Source: CBDBBY01 sp965203215
Lineage (GTDB): Bacteria; Pseudomonadota; Alphaproteobacteria; Rhodobacterales; Rhodobacteraceae
Direction of reading: 5' to 3'
Assembly (NCBI GenBank): GCA_965203215.1
Contig: CBDBBY010000001.1
Span: 3,348,001-3,412,000, forward strand
Length of the DNA stretch: 64,000 nt
A program made the translations under genes and the position numbers. The notes below the pieces were generated by a model. The model was not told the DNA's origin, did no database searches, and saw only the letters and a list, made by a program, of their open reading frames with translations. Shown here piece by piece: positions 8,431 through 17,520 of this stretch; the stretch's first letter is position 1; every line of letters begins with the position of its first letter.

Positions 8431-11400
8431 GTGAGCCAGAACGCCGAGGAGCCCCGCGTGTACATCAACCGATTTCTTAAAATGGATAAGGAAGGCGGAA
8501 CGCAGGCGACTGTGGCCGACTCGGAGTTTGCACGATTGCCGCAGCCAAAGGTTCTACTGGCCGCACCAGGCGGCGGCAAAACCGAGGCCTGCAACGAAAT
8601 GGCCTTTCAACTCAACGGACAGAAAGTATATGCGGAGGATGTAGTCTGCGGCCTCTTTGACAATGCGCCTGAATTTGAAGATCAGCTTCTGGTCATTGAT
8701 GGATTGGACGAGGTGGTCTCGGAACAAATTCCGAAGGCGTTCCTCAAAATTCTTAGTGAGATAAGGCGACTTGGCTACAGAAACTGGCTGGTAAGTTGCA
8801 GGTCTTACGAATGGCGACCCGCGCTCTTTGAACCTCGCATTGGGAGCGCATTCGGTGAGACAGCAAGAGTGGCCCATATGGGCGATCTCTCCGATGATGA
8901 GGTCGCGGAATTGCTCAATGCCTTCGCGTTTGATGGGGACGCAAAACAGTTCCTGAAAGATGCAGAAGAGAACGAGGCCTCTGACCTTCTGAGAAACCCT
9001 CAAACTTTGAAAATGCTTTCTGGGGCGGTCCAGACCCATGGTTGGCCAAAGACGAAGACGGAATTGTTCCTGTCTGCGTCCAAGGTGATGGCGGCCGAAG
9101 ACAATGAAGTCCATCAAGAGAAGGGCGCAGATCGGTCAACTCCCGATCAGATCATCGAGGCAGCCGGGTGGGTTTGTGCTCAACTACTAATGTCTGGTGG
9201 ACGCGCCATTGCTTTAGGTGGTCAGGCCTCAACCATCGTCTGCAGACCCGCAGAATTGGCCAGCCAAGACTATTCAGTGGAAAAGGTAGAAGAGGCATGC
9301 AAGACCAAGCTCTTCAAGACTGCTGAAAGAGACAATGTCGAACCGGTGCATAGGACGGTCGCTGAATTCTTGGCTGGCCGTTGGCTGGCGCGAGAGTTTC
9401 GGGCGAAGCAGCAAACACTCTCACCCATCCGAGTAATGAGTTTTTTAACGTTTGGCACAGGTGAAGTGCCTCCGGCACTTCGAGGCCTTCACGCATGGAC
9501 GACTTCGCTCGACGACACAAATAGAGTCCAAAACATCCGAAATGATCCTTATGGATGCTTGAGGTATGGCGATCTGTCGGGTTTTTCCGACAGTGAAGTG
9601 AAGGCCTTGCTCGACGCGCTCAAGGCGCTCTCCAAAACTGATCCATTCTTCAGAGGTCAAGACTGGTACACAAGATTTGGACGTAGTCTTGGTCGAATTT
9701 CGATAAAGGAAGATTTTTTAACAGCCATCTCGGACGTTGACGTATCTTACCAATTAAGATGCACGCTTTTGGATGCGATTCAGGGAACCGACTTGGCAAG
9801 TGAGATCGCCGATGATCTCCGAGGTATAGTTGTAAACGAGGATGCCACGCAGAGAGAAAGACATGCGGCGATTAACGTTTTGGCGAGCAGTTCGAAACCT
9901 ACGGACTGGAAAGCACTTTCCGAGGAATTGCTGGCTATCGGAACTGCCGAGAGTCTGAGGATTTCGCTAGACGAAATCATTTCGCACAAACCCTCCCTTT
10001 TCTCCGGCAAAGAGATAGCTGCCCACATCAAAGCTTATGAAGCGGCGACTTCGAACGAGGATGGCCCAAGTATCGCTGGTGTTGGGTTTCGGATTCCGAG
10101 GGAATGCTCCGACCAACAAATCATGGAAATCGCTCAAGAAATTGCCGCGGACATTCCTGAAGACCCTAACCGAGCCAAGCGGGGGATTCATAAAGAGCTT
10201 GAGGAGCGGCTGCTTGAGTTCATGCCACGTGTTCTATCGCACGATAGAAAGCCAATGGCAGGAGAATTATGGCCGCTGATTTCGCGCCTAAGTGGCTACT
10301 CATACAGGAAATCAGAGTGGGAAAGGGTTGCACAGCCTTGGTTCAGCGAAAACGACGACATTAGACGCGAGATTCAGACACTCGCCTTAGATGGTGCTGA
10401 AAACGATAGCTATGGCTGGATGACACTTATTCGACTTTCAAACCTTTCGTCCGGTCTGCATCTGCGAGAGTCCGACGTCGTCCATCAACTGCGCAGACTG
10501 ATTGCTGCGAACGACAGGCCTGAAGATTGGCCAGAACGGTGGAAGAGCCTCGTTCGATGGGCCCAGTCTCATCGTGACTTTGTTGGGATTGCGATGGAAC
10601 TGGCAAAAGAACAGGCGATAGCGTTTTCAGAACTTCGACCAGTACTTGACGACTTATTGCAACCACCGGCGCGCGACTATGAGGAGGAAGATCGAGAGCG
10701 GCGACGAAAAGATGATGAAGAAAGAACCCTTGAGGCTCAGAAGAGACACGCGAGTTTCACCGAGGTCTGCAAGAGCATGGAGCAGGGAGAAAACCTTGGC
10801 GCGCTGTACGAAGCAGCACGAGCTTCGCTAGGTCCCTTCTATGAGTTCAAAGGATCCGCGTCCCCTAAAGAAAGGATCGCCGAGATGGTTGGGGAAGAAA
10901 ATCTTTCTTCTGTCATTTCAGGGTTTGAAGCCGCCGGAAATCGGAGTGACATCCCGAGCGTCAGAGACTGCATGGAGCTGCGTGTACGCAAGAATGAGGA
11001 ATACCACCTTGAGACAATTTTGCTGGCATTATGTGTGCAGGTCTATCTTTCGGACAAGCCACTGACTTCTATGCCCAACGAGGTTCTACTTTGTGCTCTT
11101 TCAGCATGTTGGTGGGGCCTACATTTCTCAGGAAACGCATCTGAAGAACTACAGCCGAAACTGGAAGAGGCGTTGTTTAAGGAAAGAGCCACGAAACTTA
11201 GCTTTCTCAAAGACACGATTGAGCCAAGCTTGGAAGTGGGAAAGGAGCACGTCTCTGGTCTGCATCGTGTGACGACGGAACAGCAGTTCGCAGACGTTCT
11301 CCCTGAGCTTGCTGTTGAGTGGCTGGCGCGGTTTGAGGGAGCATCGGAAGGAGCTGTCTGGAGCATATTAAAAGCTGCAGTTCGCTTCATTGACTGTGGC

Positions 11401-12465
11401 GAAATAGCAGACTTGGTTGAGACCCGGCTCAAAAAGGGTGAGTGGGCAAGTGACGAACACCAGCGCGCATGGCATGCGGCGGCATTCGCGCTCGATTTCC
11501 GTCGCTTCCATTCCGCTCTTGTCTCGTTTGCGGACGAAAGCGATGAGCACCTCTGGGCATTCAAAGCAATTATATCGGATCGCAAGACTGAGGAGCATGT
11601 TTCGCCGCAATTGAGTGTCGAGCAGCTCCACTTCTTGATTGATAGATTTGCCCCTCGGTGGCCAGTGGTCAGCCATCCAAGCGGCGGATGGTCAGGGTCA
11701 CAAAACGGTTGGGACGCTACCGATTGGATACGCCGTCTCATCAACTTGATCAGTGATTGGGAGTCTGAGGACGCAATTGCAAAACTCAAAGACCTCGCAG
11801 AATCTGGCCGCATGGGCTTATACCAAGGCCATGTTCTACACGCACTATCCAACGCGCGGCGTGCGTTTGCTGCGGCGCATCATTCAACTGCCACTTTGGA
11901 GGATGTCCGAAGCGTACTGCTTTTGGGTAAGCCGACGAACGTGTCCGACCTGCAGGTATTGTTTTTGGAGGAGCTAGATTTCTACCAAACCAAGATCCGG
12001 ACTGGGCAAACTGACCCGTATCTGACGTATTGGGAAGGGGATGATCCCCACATAGAAAACTACTGCAGGGACAGGCTCTTAGATGGCCTTGAGCAACGGA
12101 TGCAAGCCTACGGAGTGCGCGTTCACAAGGAAGGGGCGATGGCCAACGAGACGCGGGTTGATCTGTTGCTAACGTGCGACGACTTTGATCTTCCTGTGGA
12201 GATCAAGAGGCAATGGCATGCCAAAGTCTGGAGTGCTGCAAGTGAACAATTGGAGGCGTATTCTGAGAATTACAGGACAGATGGAACGGGCGTCTACTTG
12301 GTGATCTGGCACGGCCCTGTCGAAGGGAAAACGATCCCCAAGCCATCTGTCGGTGAGCGACCCAATAATGCTAAAGAGATGCTGGAAGCCCTGAACCAAA
12401 ATCATCCTCGCGAGCTTTCTTCGGCCACCAAGGTAGTGGTCTTGGATGTATCGAAGCGAAAATAG
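8431..12465 (+). CDS. NACHT-type STAND NTPase with C-terminal PD-(D/E)XK-like nuclease domain
   Basis: A 1344-residue protein. Walker A (APGGGKT, 45-51) and a NACHT-type Walker B (LLVIDGLDEV, 86-95) lie close to the N-terminus, with no room for an N-terminal effector. A long middle of about 1000 residues is helical and repeat-like, with a charged segment near 750-770. Near the C-terminus RVDLLL (D about 1244) and PVEIKRQ (E1257, K1259) form the D-x(n)-ExK pattern of restriction-type nucleases, followed by a helix and LVIWHGP. STAND proteins of this size sense phage products and fire an effector. Here the effector would be C-terminal, opposite to Avs proteins. The GTG start is only 12 nt from an IS end and lacks a clear ribosome site, so a downstream start (Met18) is possible. 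Confidence 0.8.
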   Translation: MSQNAEEPRVYINRFLKMDKEGGTQATVADSEFARLPQPKVLLAAPGGGKTEACNEMAFQLNGQKVYAEDVVCGLFDNAPEFEDQLLVIDGLDEVVSEQIPKAFLKILSEIRRLGYRNWLVSCRSYEWRPALFEPRIGSAFGETARVAHMGDLSDDEVAELLNAFAFDGDAKQFLKDAEENEASDLLRNPQTLKMLSGAVQTHGWPKTKTELFLSASKVMAAEDNEVHQEKGADRSTPDQIIEAAGWVCAQLLMSGGRAIALGGQASTIVCRPAELASQDYSVEKVEEACKTKLFKTAERDNVEPVHRTVAEFLAGRWLAREFRAKQQTLSPIRVMSFLTFGTGEVPPALRGLHAWTTSLDDTNRVQNIRNDPYGCLRYGDLSGFSDSEVKALLDALKALSKTDPFFRGQDWYTRFGRSLGRISIKEDFLTAISDVDVSYQLRCTLLDAIQGTDLASEIADDLRGIVVNEDATQRERHAAINVLASSSKPTDWKALSEELLAIGTAESLRISLDEIISHKPSLFSGKEIAAHIKAYEAATSNEDGPSIAGVGFRIPRECSDQQIMEIAQEIAADIPEDPNRAKRGIHKELEERLLEFMPRVLSHDRKPMAGELWPLISRLSGYSYRKSEWERVAQPWFSENDDIRREIQTLALDGAENDSYGWMTLIRLSNLSSGLHLRESDVVHQLRRLIAANDRPEDWPERWKSLVRWAQSHRDFVGIAMELAKEQAIAFSELRPVLDDLLQPPARDYEEEDRERRRKDDEERTLEAQKRHASFTEVCKSMEQGENLGALYEAARASLGPFYEFKGSASPKERIAEMVGEENLSSVISGFEAAGNRSDIPSVRDCMELRVRKNEEYHLETILLALCVQVYLSDKPLTSMPNEVLLCALSACWWGLHFSGNASEELQPKLEEALFKERATKLSFLKDTIEPSLEVGKEHVSGLHRVTTEQQFADVLPELAVEWLARFEGASEGAVWSILKAAVRFIDCGEIADLVETRLKKGEWASDEHQRAWHAAAFALDFRRFHSALVSFADESDEHLWAFKAIISDRKTEEHVSPQLSVEQLHFLIDRFAPRWPVVSHPSGGWSGSQNGWDATDWIRRLINLISDWESEDAIAKLKDLAESGRMGLYQGHVLHALSNARRAFAAAHHSTATLEDVRSVLLLGKPTNVSDLQVLFLEELDFYQTKIRTGQTDPYLTYWEGDDPHIENYCRDRLLDGLEQRMQAYGVRVHKEGAMANETRVDLLLTCDDFDLPVEIKRQWHAKVWSAASEQLEAYSENYRTDGTGVYLVIWHGPVEGKTIPKPSVGERPNNAKEMLEALNQNHPRELSSATKVVVLDVSKRK

Positions 12466-12494
12466 GCGCTTAGACAGTCATAGTGAGGCGGTGT

Positions 12495-12930
12495 CGACTG
12501 AGGTCACTTTAGACTGAACTTCACGGCGCAAAAACGCAAGCTTTCCTTTGCAGGAACGCGATTCGCGGAGTCCTACCTGCCAGCTTGTGGGAACATCTTC
12601 CCCGGATTGACGCCGAGGAGATCGAATGCCCTTTTTTGTCCGGGCGTCGGGGCCGCGGCCAATTTGAAGCTTTCGGATTCGCCGATGGAGACGTCGTTCG
12701 GAACGACGGTCGAGAGATCGGCGAGCAGGATGTGGAGGCTGTGCATGGCCGTCTCGTCCGGCATGCCTTTGCTTGCGGCCTCGGCTCGGGCCGAGGGCGA
12801 TGGTTTCGCGGGTTCGACCGGCGAGGCGCGCTGCGCCCGGGCGGCCTCTGGATCGTCCTCGTCGAACAGGATCGGAGCCAGCCTCTTTCTAATGTGCCCT
12901 TCGGCGTAGTCAATAGGCATCAAAAACTGG
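12495..12930 (-). mobile_element. IS1634-family transposase 3' remnant, right flank of NACHT gene
   Basis: Minus strand reads YAEGHIRKRLAPILFDEDDP, a spacer rich in Ala/Pro, then MHSLHILLADLSTVV and RAFDLLGVNPGKMFPQAGR and a stop. This is the C-terminal part of an IS1634-type transposase. The outer end AGACTGAACTTCACGGCGC at about 12513 is the inverted counterpart of the end at 8400-8418. The 5' part is cut off by an IS21-type end at 12935. Confidence 0.75.
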
Positions 12931-12934
12931 CTCC

Positions 12935-13125
12935 ATATCGGCGTGCATAAGTGACCCCCAAACTTGGTGTCGCACTTGAAGAACCGCTGATGCCGGTTGT
13001 CAGTGGAGCTGGGGTTCCGAGGCATCCGCCAACCCTCGCGTAGCGCGACAGCCCGAGGCAAGGGCTTGAACCCCCTTCGAATTCAGCGATGATCGGCGAG
13101 TTCCGCCCGTTTCGGGCGGAGGGGC
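12935..13125 (+). mobile_element. IS21-family left end remnant
   Basis: TATCGGCGTGCATAAGTGAC starts a leader with GGCATCCGCCAACCCTCG and GCGATGATCGGCGAGTTCCG that matches 3590-3680. No istA sequence follows; the element breaks off before the gene. Confidence 0.5.
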
Positions 13126-13127
13126 TG

Positions 13128-13165
13128 TCATGTTGCCGCCGCCTGACCAAAAAATGGCGCGCGCC
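13128..13165. repeat. ISKra4-type terminal sequence fragment
   Basis: GCCGCCGCCTGACCAAAAAA followed by TGGCGCGCGCCC resembles the last codons and terminal repeat of the ISKra4 remnant at 1905-2308. It abuts the IS21 leader. Short, so tentative. Confidence 0.35.
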
Positions 13166-13313
13166 CTTCTGCGATCCAGCTTTGAAAACACCAAGGGCCC
13201 GGCAATCCGACGGTCCCGCGTGCGCTTGTATCGTGATATCTCCCCAAAAGAGATTCAAATTCCAACTCGCCTCTGTCAGTTTGATGCGAACGAATTGAAA
13301 CTCGTGATTCAAA

Positions 13314-14627
13314 TTAAATTTCCTTGGGCCTTTTGTCGATCACTCTGCGGGCTTTGCCCTGCGACCGTTCGACAGCGCCCGGCTCGTGAACAACAACCTC
13401 CGTTGAAACCCCGATGACCGACTTGATCCTTTCCGAAAGAGTCTTCGACGAAGCCATGCGAGCATCCGCCGACGTTGCGGAGGGCATCGCCTCGACATGC
13501 ACGCGCATGGAATCCATCCGTGCTTCGCGGCTCAGCTCGATCTGGAAATAAGGCGCCAGCTCGCGCTGGTTCAGCACCAGCTCTTCGATCTGCGTCGGGA
13601 ACAAATTGACGCCGCGCATGATGATCATGTCGTCGCTGCGGCCTGTAACTTTCTCCATGCGGCGCATCGTTCGCGCCGTGCCGGGAAGCAGCCGGGTCAG
13701 GTCGCGGGTGCGGAACCGGATCATGGGCTGGCCTTCCTTGGTCAAGGTCGTGAAGACAAGCTCGCCCAGTTCGCCGTCCGGCAGCACTTCGCCCGTTTCG
13801 GGGTTGATGATTTCGGGATAGAAATGGTCTTCCCAAACGTGCAGGCCGTCCTTGGTTTCGACGCACTCGTTCGCAACTCCCGGACCCAGCACTTCGCTGA
13901 GGCCGTAGATGTCGACCGCATCCATATTGAAAGCGTCTTCGATCTCCGCTCGCATTTTGTTGGTCCACGGCTCGGCGCCGAAGATGCCGACCTTCAGGGA
14001 GGTTTCGCGCGGGTCGATTCCCATCTTGCGGAATTGCTCAAGGATGTTGAGCATGTAGGATGGCGTCACGAGAATGGTGGACGGCTTGAAATCCTGGATG
14101 AGCATGACCTGTCGCTCGGTCATTCCGCCCGAGACCGGCACGACGGTGCAGCCCAAACGCTCGGCCCCGTAATGAGCGCCCAAGCCGCCAGTGAACAGGC
14201 CGTATCCGTAAGCCACGTGCACGACTTCGCCCGGGCGCGTTCCTGACGCGCGCATCGAGCGGGCAACCATGTCGGCCCACATGTCCAGATCGCCTTGCGT
14301 ATAGCCTACGACGGTCGGCTTTCCGGTGGTTCCGGACGAGGCGTGCAGACGCATGATTTTTTCGCGGGGAACCGCGAGCAGCCCGAACGGATAATTGTTG
14401 CGCAGATCGTTCTTCTTGGTGAGGGGCAGCTTGCCGAGATCGGCCAGCTCGCGGATGTCGTCGGGATGAACTCCGGCAGCGTCGAACCGCTCTCGATACA
14501 TGGGGACATTGTCGTAAGCGTGCCGCACCGACCATTTCAGGCGCTTGAGCTGCAACGCGCGGATTTCGTCGACCGGCGCGATTTCGATCGGGTCCAAATC
14601 CCCTTTGCTTGCTGCGTGATGCGTCAT
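13314..14627 (-). CDS. paaK: Phenylacetate-CoA ligase
   Basis: 437 residues from ATG at 14627, preceded by AGAAGG. It activates phenylacetate with ATP and CoA to phenylacetyl-CoA, the entry step of the aerobic hybrid pathway, in the cytoplasm. Seen: the AMP-binding P-loop ASSGTTGKPTVVGYT (about 92-106), AYGYGLFTGGLGAHYGAERL in the middle, GLSEVLGPG near 240, and a C-terminal lid domain. The length is normal for PaaK. A longer frame extends upstream to 14882, but it runs over paaI and is not credible. Last gene of the paaG-paaI-paaK unit, 1 bp after the paaI stop. The 3' end at 13314 is followed by IS remnants. Confidence 0.95.
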   Translation of the reverse strand: MTHHAASKGDLDPIEIAPVDEIRALQLKRLKWSVRHAYDNVPMYRERFDAAGVHPDDIRELADLGKLPLTKKNDLRNNYPFGLLAVPREKIMRLHASSGTTGKPTVVGYTQGDLDMWADMVARSMRASGTRPGEVVHVAYGYGLFTGGLGAHYGAERLGCTVVPVSGGMTERQVMLIQDFKPSTILVTPSYMLNILEQFRKMGIDPRETSLKVGIFGAEPWTNKMRAEIEDAFNMDAVDIYGLSEVLGPGVANECVETKDGLHVWEDHFYPEIINPETGEVLPDGELGELVFTTLTKEGQPMIRFRTRDLTRLLPGTARTMRRMEKVTGRSDDMIIMRGVNLFPTQIEELVLNQRELAPYFQIELSREARMDSMRVHVEAMPSATSADARMASSKTLSERIKSVIGVSTEVVVHEPGAVERSQGKARRVIDKRPKEI

Positions 14628-14628
14628 T

Positions 14629-15063
14629 CTACCTTCTCTGTTCGTTGAAAAGCGTTCCCGGCACGCTGCGAGACAGTCCGCGGAATTCGGCGATGCGTGC
14701 TCCCGCATCGTCGGTGATCTGAACGTCGTAGATGCCGTTGCGCCCTTCAAGGCTGACTTCGCGCGCGCTTGCCGTGAGCCGGTCTCCGGCCTTGGGCGAT
14801 GCGATGTAGGTGATGACGTTGTGCTGCGCGACCGTCGACTGGTTGCGGCTGTTGCAGGCGAAAGCGAACGCGCTGTCCGCAAGCGAAAACAGGATGCCGC
14901 CGTGGCAAGTGCCGTGGCCGTTGCAGTGGTGCGGCTGAACGGTCAGCGCCAGCTCGGCAATTCCTTCATCGACTTCGACAAGCTCGAAGCCCAGCCATTT
15001 GGAAGCGTTGTCGTTGCTCCACATCGCTTCCGCCGCGGCCGCTGCGCGCTCCTTGGGCGTCAT
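14629..15063 (-). CDS. paaI: Hydroxyphenylacetyl-CoA thioesterase PaaI
   Basis: 144 residues from ATG at 15063 (MTPKERAAAAAEAMW). A hot-dog fold thioesterase that releases CoA from dead-end aromatic intermediates and so prevents CoA depletion. The family signature HCNGHGTCHGGILFSLADSA, with the catalytic Asp near the end, is present. The start codon overlaps the paaG stop by 4 bp (ATGA), and the stop is 1 bp from the paaK start, so the three genes are translationally coupled. Upstream in-frame codons are Arg-rich and belong to the paaG coding region. Confidence 0.93.
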   Translation of the reverse strand: MTPKERAAAAAEAMWSNDNASKWLGFELVEVDEGIAELALTVQPHHCNGHGTCHGGILFSLADSAFAFACNSRNQSTVAQHNVITYIASPKAGDRLTASAREVSLEGRNGIYDVQITDDAGARIAEFRGLSRSVPGTLFNEQRR

Positions 15064-15851
15064 GGCCGTCGTCCTGTGAATTCGGGCTTGCGCTTTTCGA
15101 GGAACGCGCCGACGCCTCCGGCGTAGTCGGCGCTTTCTCCGCATTGCTTCTGCAGTTCCGCCTCAAGATCGAGCTGTTCGTCGAAGCTGTTCGACGCGGC
15201 GGCTTGGATCGCGAATTTTGTGCATGCGAATCCGAACGTCGGCCCGGCCGCCAGCTTCCGCGCCAACGCGCGGGCTTTATCCATCAATGCATTGTCGGGC
15301 ACGGTTTTCCAGATCAAGCCCCATTCGGCGGCGTCGGAGGCGGACAGAGGCTCGCCGGTCAGCGCGAGCGCGCGTGCACGCGCGGGGCCGACAAGATGGG
15401 ACAGCGACCATGTGCCGCCCGCATCGGGAATCAGGCCGACATTGGCGAAGGACTGGATGAACTTCGCGCTTTCCGCCGCGATCACAAGATCGCAAGCCAG
15501 CGCAAGATTCGCCCCGGCCCCAGCGGCGACGCCGTTGACAGCGCAGATCACCGGGCATTCGAGCGCGCGAAGCATCCGCACGAGCGGATTGTAGAACTTT
15601 GTCAGCGTATGGCCGAGATCGGGCTTGCCGGCCATTTTTGCAGGATCGCGATCTCCCAGATCCTGCCCGGCGCAGAAGGCTCGGCCCGCGCCCGTCAACA
15701 CGACGGCCCGCATGTTGCGCGCCTTTGCATCTTCGAGAGCTGCTCGCAATTCGAGATGCATCGCGTCATTGAAGCTGTTGAGACGGTCGGGACGATTCAA
15801 AGTCAATTCGACCCAGCTGTCGTGGCATTGCGCCAAAATCAGATCATTCAT
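15060..15851 (-). CDS. paaG: 2-(1,2-epoxy-1,2-dihydrophenyl)acetyl-CoA isomerase PaaG
   Basis: 263 residues of the crotonase fold. It converts ring epoxide to oxepin-CoA and later shifts a double bond during beta-oxidation. Seen: GAGRAFCAGQDLGDRD (about 55-70), NGVAAGAGANLALACD, the oxyanion-hole region, and VGLIPDAGGTW, in which Asp takes the catalytic place as in PaaG proteins. First gene of the operon. The upstream DNA at about 15885-15900 carries a palindrome shared with two other fatty-acyl/aromatic genes in the window. A broken copy of its 5' end lies at 26620-26781. Confidence 0.93.
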   Translation of the reverse strand: MNDLILAQCHDSWVELTLNRPDRLNSFNDAMHLELRAALEDAKARNMRAVVLTGAGRAFCAGQDLGDRDPAKMAGKPDLGHTLTKFYNPLVRMLRALECPVICAVNGVAAGAGANLALACDLVIAAESAKFIQSFANVGLIPDAGGTWSLSHLVGPARARALALTGEPLSASDAAEWGLIWKTVPDNALMDKARALARKLAAGPTFGFACTKFAIQAAASNSFDEQLDLEAELQKQCGESADYAGGVGAFLEKRKPEFTGRRP

Positions 15852-15885
15852 GGTCCGCCCCTCGGCATCGCACAGATATTGCGTA

Positions 15886-15901
15886 GACCGGCCGGTTGGT
15901 C
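15886..15901. promoter_or_regulatory. Candidate operator upstream of paaG
   Basis: GACCGGCCGGTTGGTC is an imperfect palindrome with core ACCGGCCGGT, about 35 bp from the paaG start. Related sites occur at 26814 and 42274. A repressor for phenylacetate genes (PaaX or a TetR-type PaaR) is the natural candidate; this is inference. Confidence 0.45.
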
Positions 15902-16059
15902 AACAATGAGCGGGTCTTTTCTCGAATTCACCGCATCATGGCAATAGCATGCTGCAGACCGTGTCTCTCTGGATGTTGCGTATGCGGCTGCGTTCTTTCG
16001 TCGCAGCAGTGTTTTGCAGCGAAATGATTTTCCAGATTGGCAGCGGAATCGCGACTGAT

Positions 16060-16310
16060 CGGCTCAGACAACGGAAATTTCCAGCGCTGCAAACCGAGGA
16101 CAATTAGCTCTGCTCACCATGCAGCATCGCTGCGATACGAAAGCAGCGACTGTCAAACCACGCAACGGTTCCTCGGTGCCGAGGGCCTGCAAAGCCTACC
16201 GGGCGAAGACCAAGGGCAAGGTGGAGCGCCCGTTCCGCTACATCCGCCAGGACTTCTTCCTAGACCGGAGCTTCCGGAACCTCGACGATCTCAACGCCCA
16301 GTCTTGCAAA
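16060..16310 (+). pseudogene. IS21-family istA internal fragment
   Basis: The plus strand reads ACKAYRAKTKGKVERPFRYI, then RQDFFLDRSFRNLDDLNAQ, the conserved end of the IstA catalytic domain including the Glu-containing KGKVERPF. The frame is lost on both sides. It is followed at 16310 by unrelated sequence. Confidence 0.7.
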
Positions 16311-16483
16311 CACCCCGGGAAATCCGATTGCTTGCATCCCGGGTTCCTCCAGCTGTGGAATCTCGACTGGAAGCAGCTTGAGGGATCCGCCGCCTCGAGG
16401 TCAAGGCGGAGTCGCATTAATGGGTGAACCCAAACACCCCTGGAAACCCCGATCCCGGGCAGCGCGCGAGAAGCCGGAACCAT

Positions 16484-16516
16484 TCCGACCAGAAAAAATG
16501 GGATGCACCCTCTGCT
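16484..16516. repeat. ISKra4-type end, left of the PD-(D/E)XK-like gene
   Basis: CCGACCAGAAAAAATGGGAT followed by GCACCCTC matches the right-hand ends of MITE A (5620-5642) and of the ISKra4 remnant at 46420-46440. Nothing else of the element remains. Confidence 0.45.
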
Positions 16517-16606
16517 CCAGCACCCCAGAAAAATGGCCCCCTAGCTCTTGACACCGATTCACAGATGAATATGTATCAATTGATAAGGCGACAAAGGCGA
16601 TTCGCT

Positions 16607-17203
16607 ATGGATATGAACCTAGATGATCTAATTCACAAAGCGACAAGTAAAATTTCTGACGACTACTTTACGACGTTGAGCGTTGGCAACAAAAAAAGAT
16701 GGCTTGAACGACCCTATGCTTATGAATTCTACCACCAAATGCGAAAGTGTTGGCCTAAGGATTGCTGTCTGATTATTTCGGGCGAGGTCAGCAAAGCGGA
16801 GCATCAAGATTTCGATAATCTAGATACCGGAAAACCGATGCCAGACTTCCTAATTCATCGCCCGGGAACTATGGATGACAACTGCGCAATAATCGAAGTT
16901 AAATCCCAAGAAGCTAATAAGAACAGGATTTATAGGGATATCAATAAGCTTTTGACCTTCAAATATAAAATCAGATACAGGCGGATGATCTACTTGTTTT
17001 TTGGCAAAAATTTGCCGAAAGAAAAGAGTAAATTTTGTAAATACATTAAAGAGGGCATAGACTGCTGGTGGCGTAAACTAGACAATAAAGACTTGGTCGA
17101 GAGTGGTCAATTTGAGAAAACTGCGGTCATAGAACTCTGGTGGCACGTATCACCTCATAAACCTGCCCAATACGAAGAAATGCGTATCTCGTTTTCGGAA
17201 TAG
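16607..17203 (+). CDS. Hypothetical protein with PD-(D/E)XK-like motif
   Basis: About 198 residues from ATG at 16607 (MDMNLDDLIHKATSKISDDY), which has AAGGCG upstream; ATG at 16565 is an alternative, and longer versions would run into IS sequence. PDFLIHRPG followed by AIIEVKSQEA gives the D-x(n)-ExK pattern of a nuclease-like fold. Similar proteins are often mislabelled as methionyl-tRNA formyltransferase-like; no such activity is expected. The gene is AT-richer than its neighbours. Its last residues (MRISFSE) are encoded within the terminal repeat of the ISKra4 remnant on its right, so the native C-terminus has been replaced. Function unknown. Confidence 0.6.
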   Translation: MDMNLDDLIHKATSKISDDYFTTLSVGNKKRWLERPYAYEFYHQMRKCWPKDCCLIISGEVSKAEHQDFDNLDTGKPMPDFLIHRPGTMDDNCAIIEVKSQEANKNRIYRDINKLLTFKYKIRYRRMIYLFFGKNLPKEKSKFCKYIKEGIDCWWRKLDNKDLVESGQFEKTAVIELWWHVSPHKPAQYEEMRISFSE

Positions 17204-17520
17204 GCGGCAGTGACACGACAAACCCTCCAATCGAGGGAGTCAGCTCAGCGATTGTTTTCGAGGCAGCATTTGACGGCAAGCAGAGCGTTGGTACCCGCTT
17301 TCGACTGGAGGCACCCGCCCGTTTGAAGCGACTTCTGACGATTTGCTTGCTGGCGCTTTCGACCGCAGATCCGACTGGAAATCCGCGTTTCCGGTAAAGA
17401 TCGTAGTGCATGCGCTCCTTTTTGGCCTCAAAGTAATCAATGCAGACCGCGACGGCTTCATCCCGTTAGCGGTGCAGACCCAGACCAGCGATAATGCGGG
17501 CAGCACGCTCTAGTGGCATA
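17183..17520 (-). pseudogene. ISKra4-family transposase, C-terminal remnant
   Basis: On the minus strand: RMHYDLYRKRGFPVGSAVES (17340-17415), then SKQIVRSRFKRAGA, followed by frameshifted sequence ending DWRVCR near 17225. The terminal repeat (ATGCGTATCTCGTTTTCGG, 17183-17201) forms the stop region of the gene on the left. The next 275 bp to the IS5 element show nothing recognisable. Confidence 0.7.

Noticed and set aside
13314..14882. 522-codon version of paaK
   Set aside because: The extension covers paaI in another frame. The family starts near MTHHAASKGDLDPIE at 14627, right after the paaI stop.
17127..17411. Minus-strand frame taken as a separate gene overlapping the nuclease-like gene
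   Set aside because: Its sequence is the C-terminus of an ISKra4 transposase with frameshifts.
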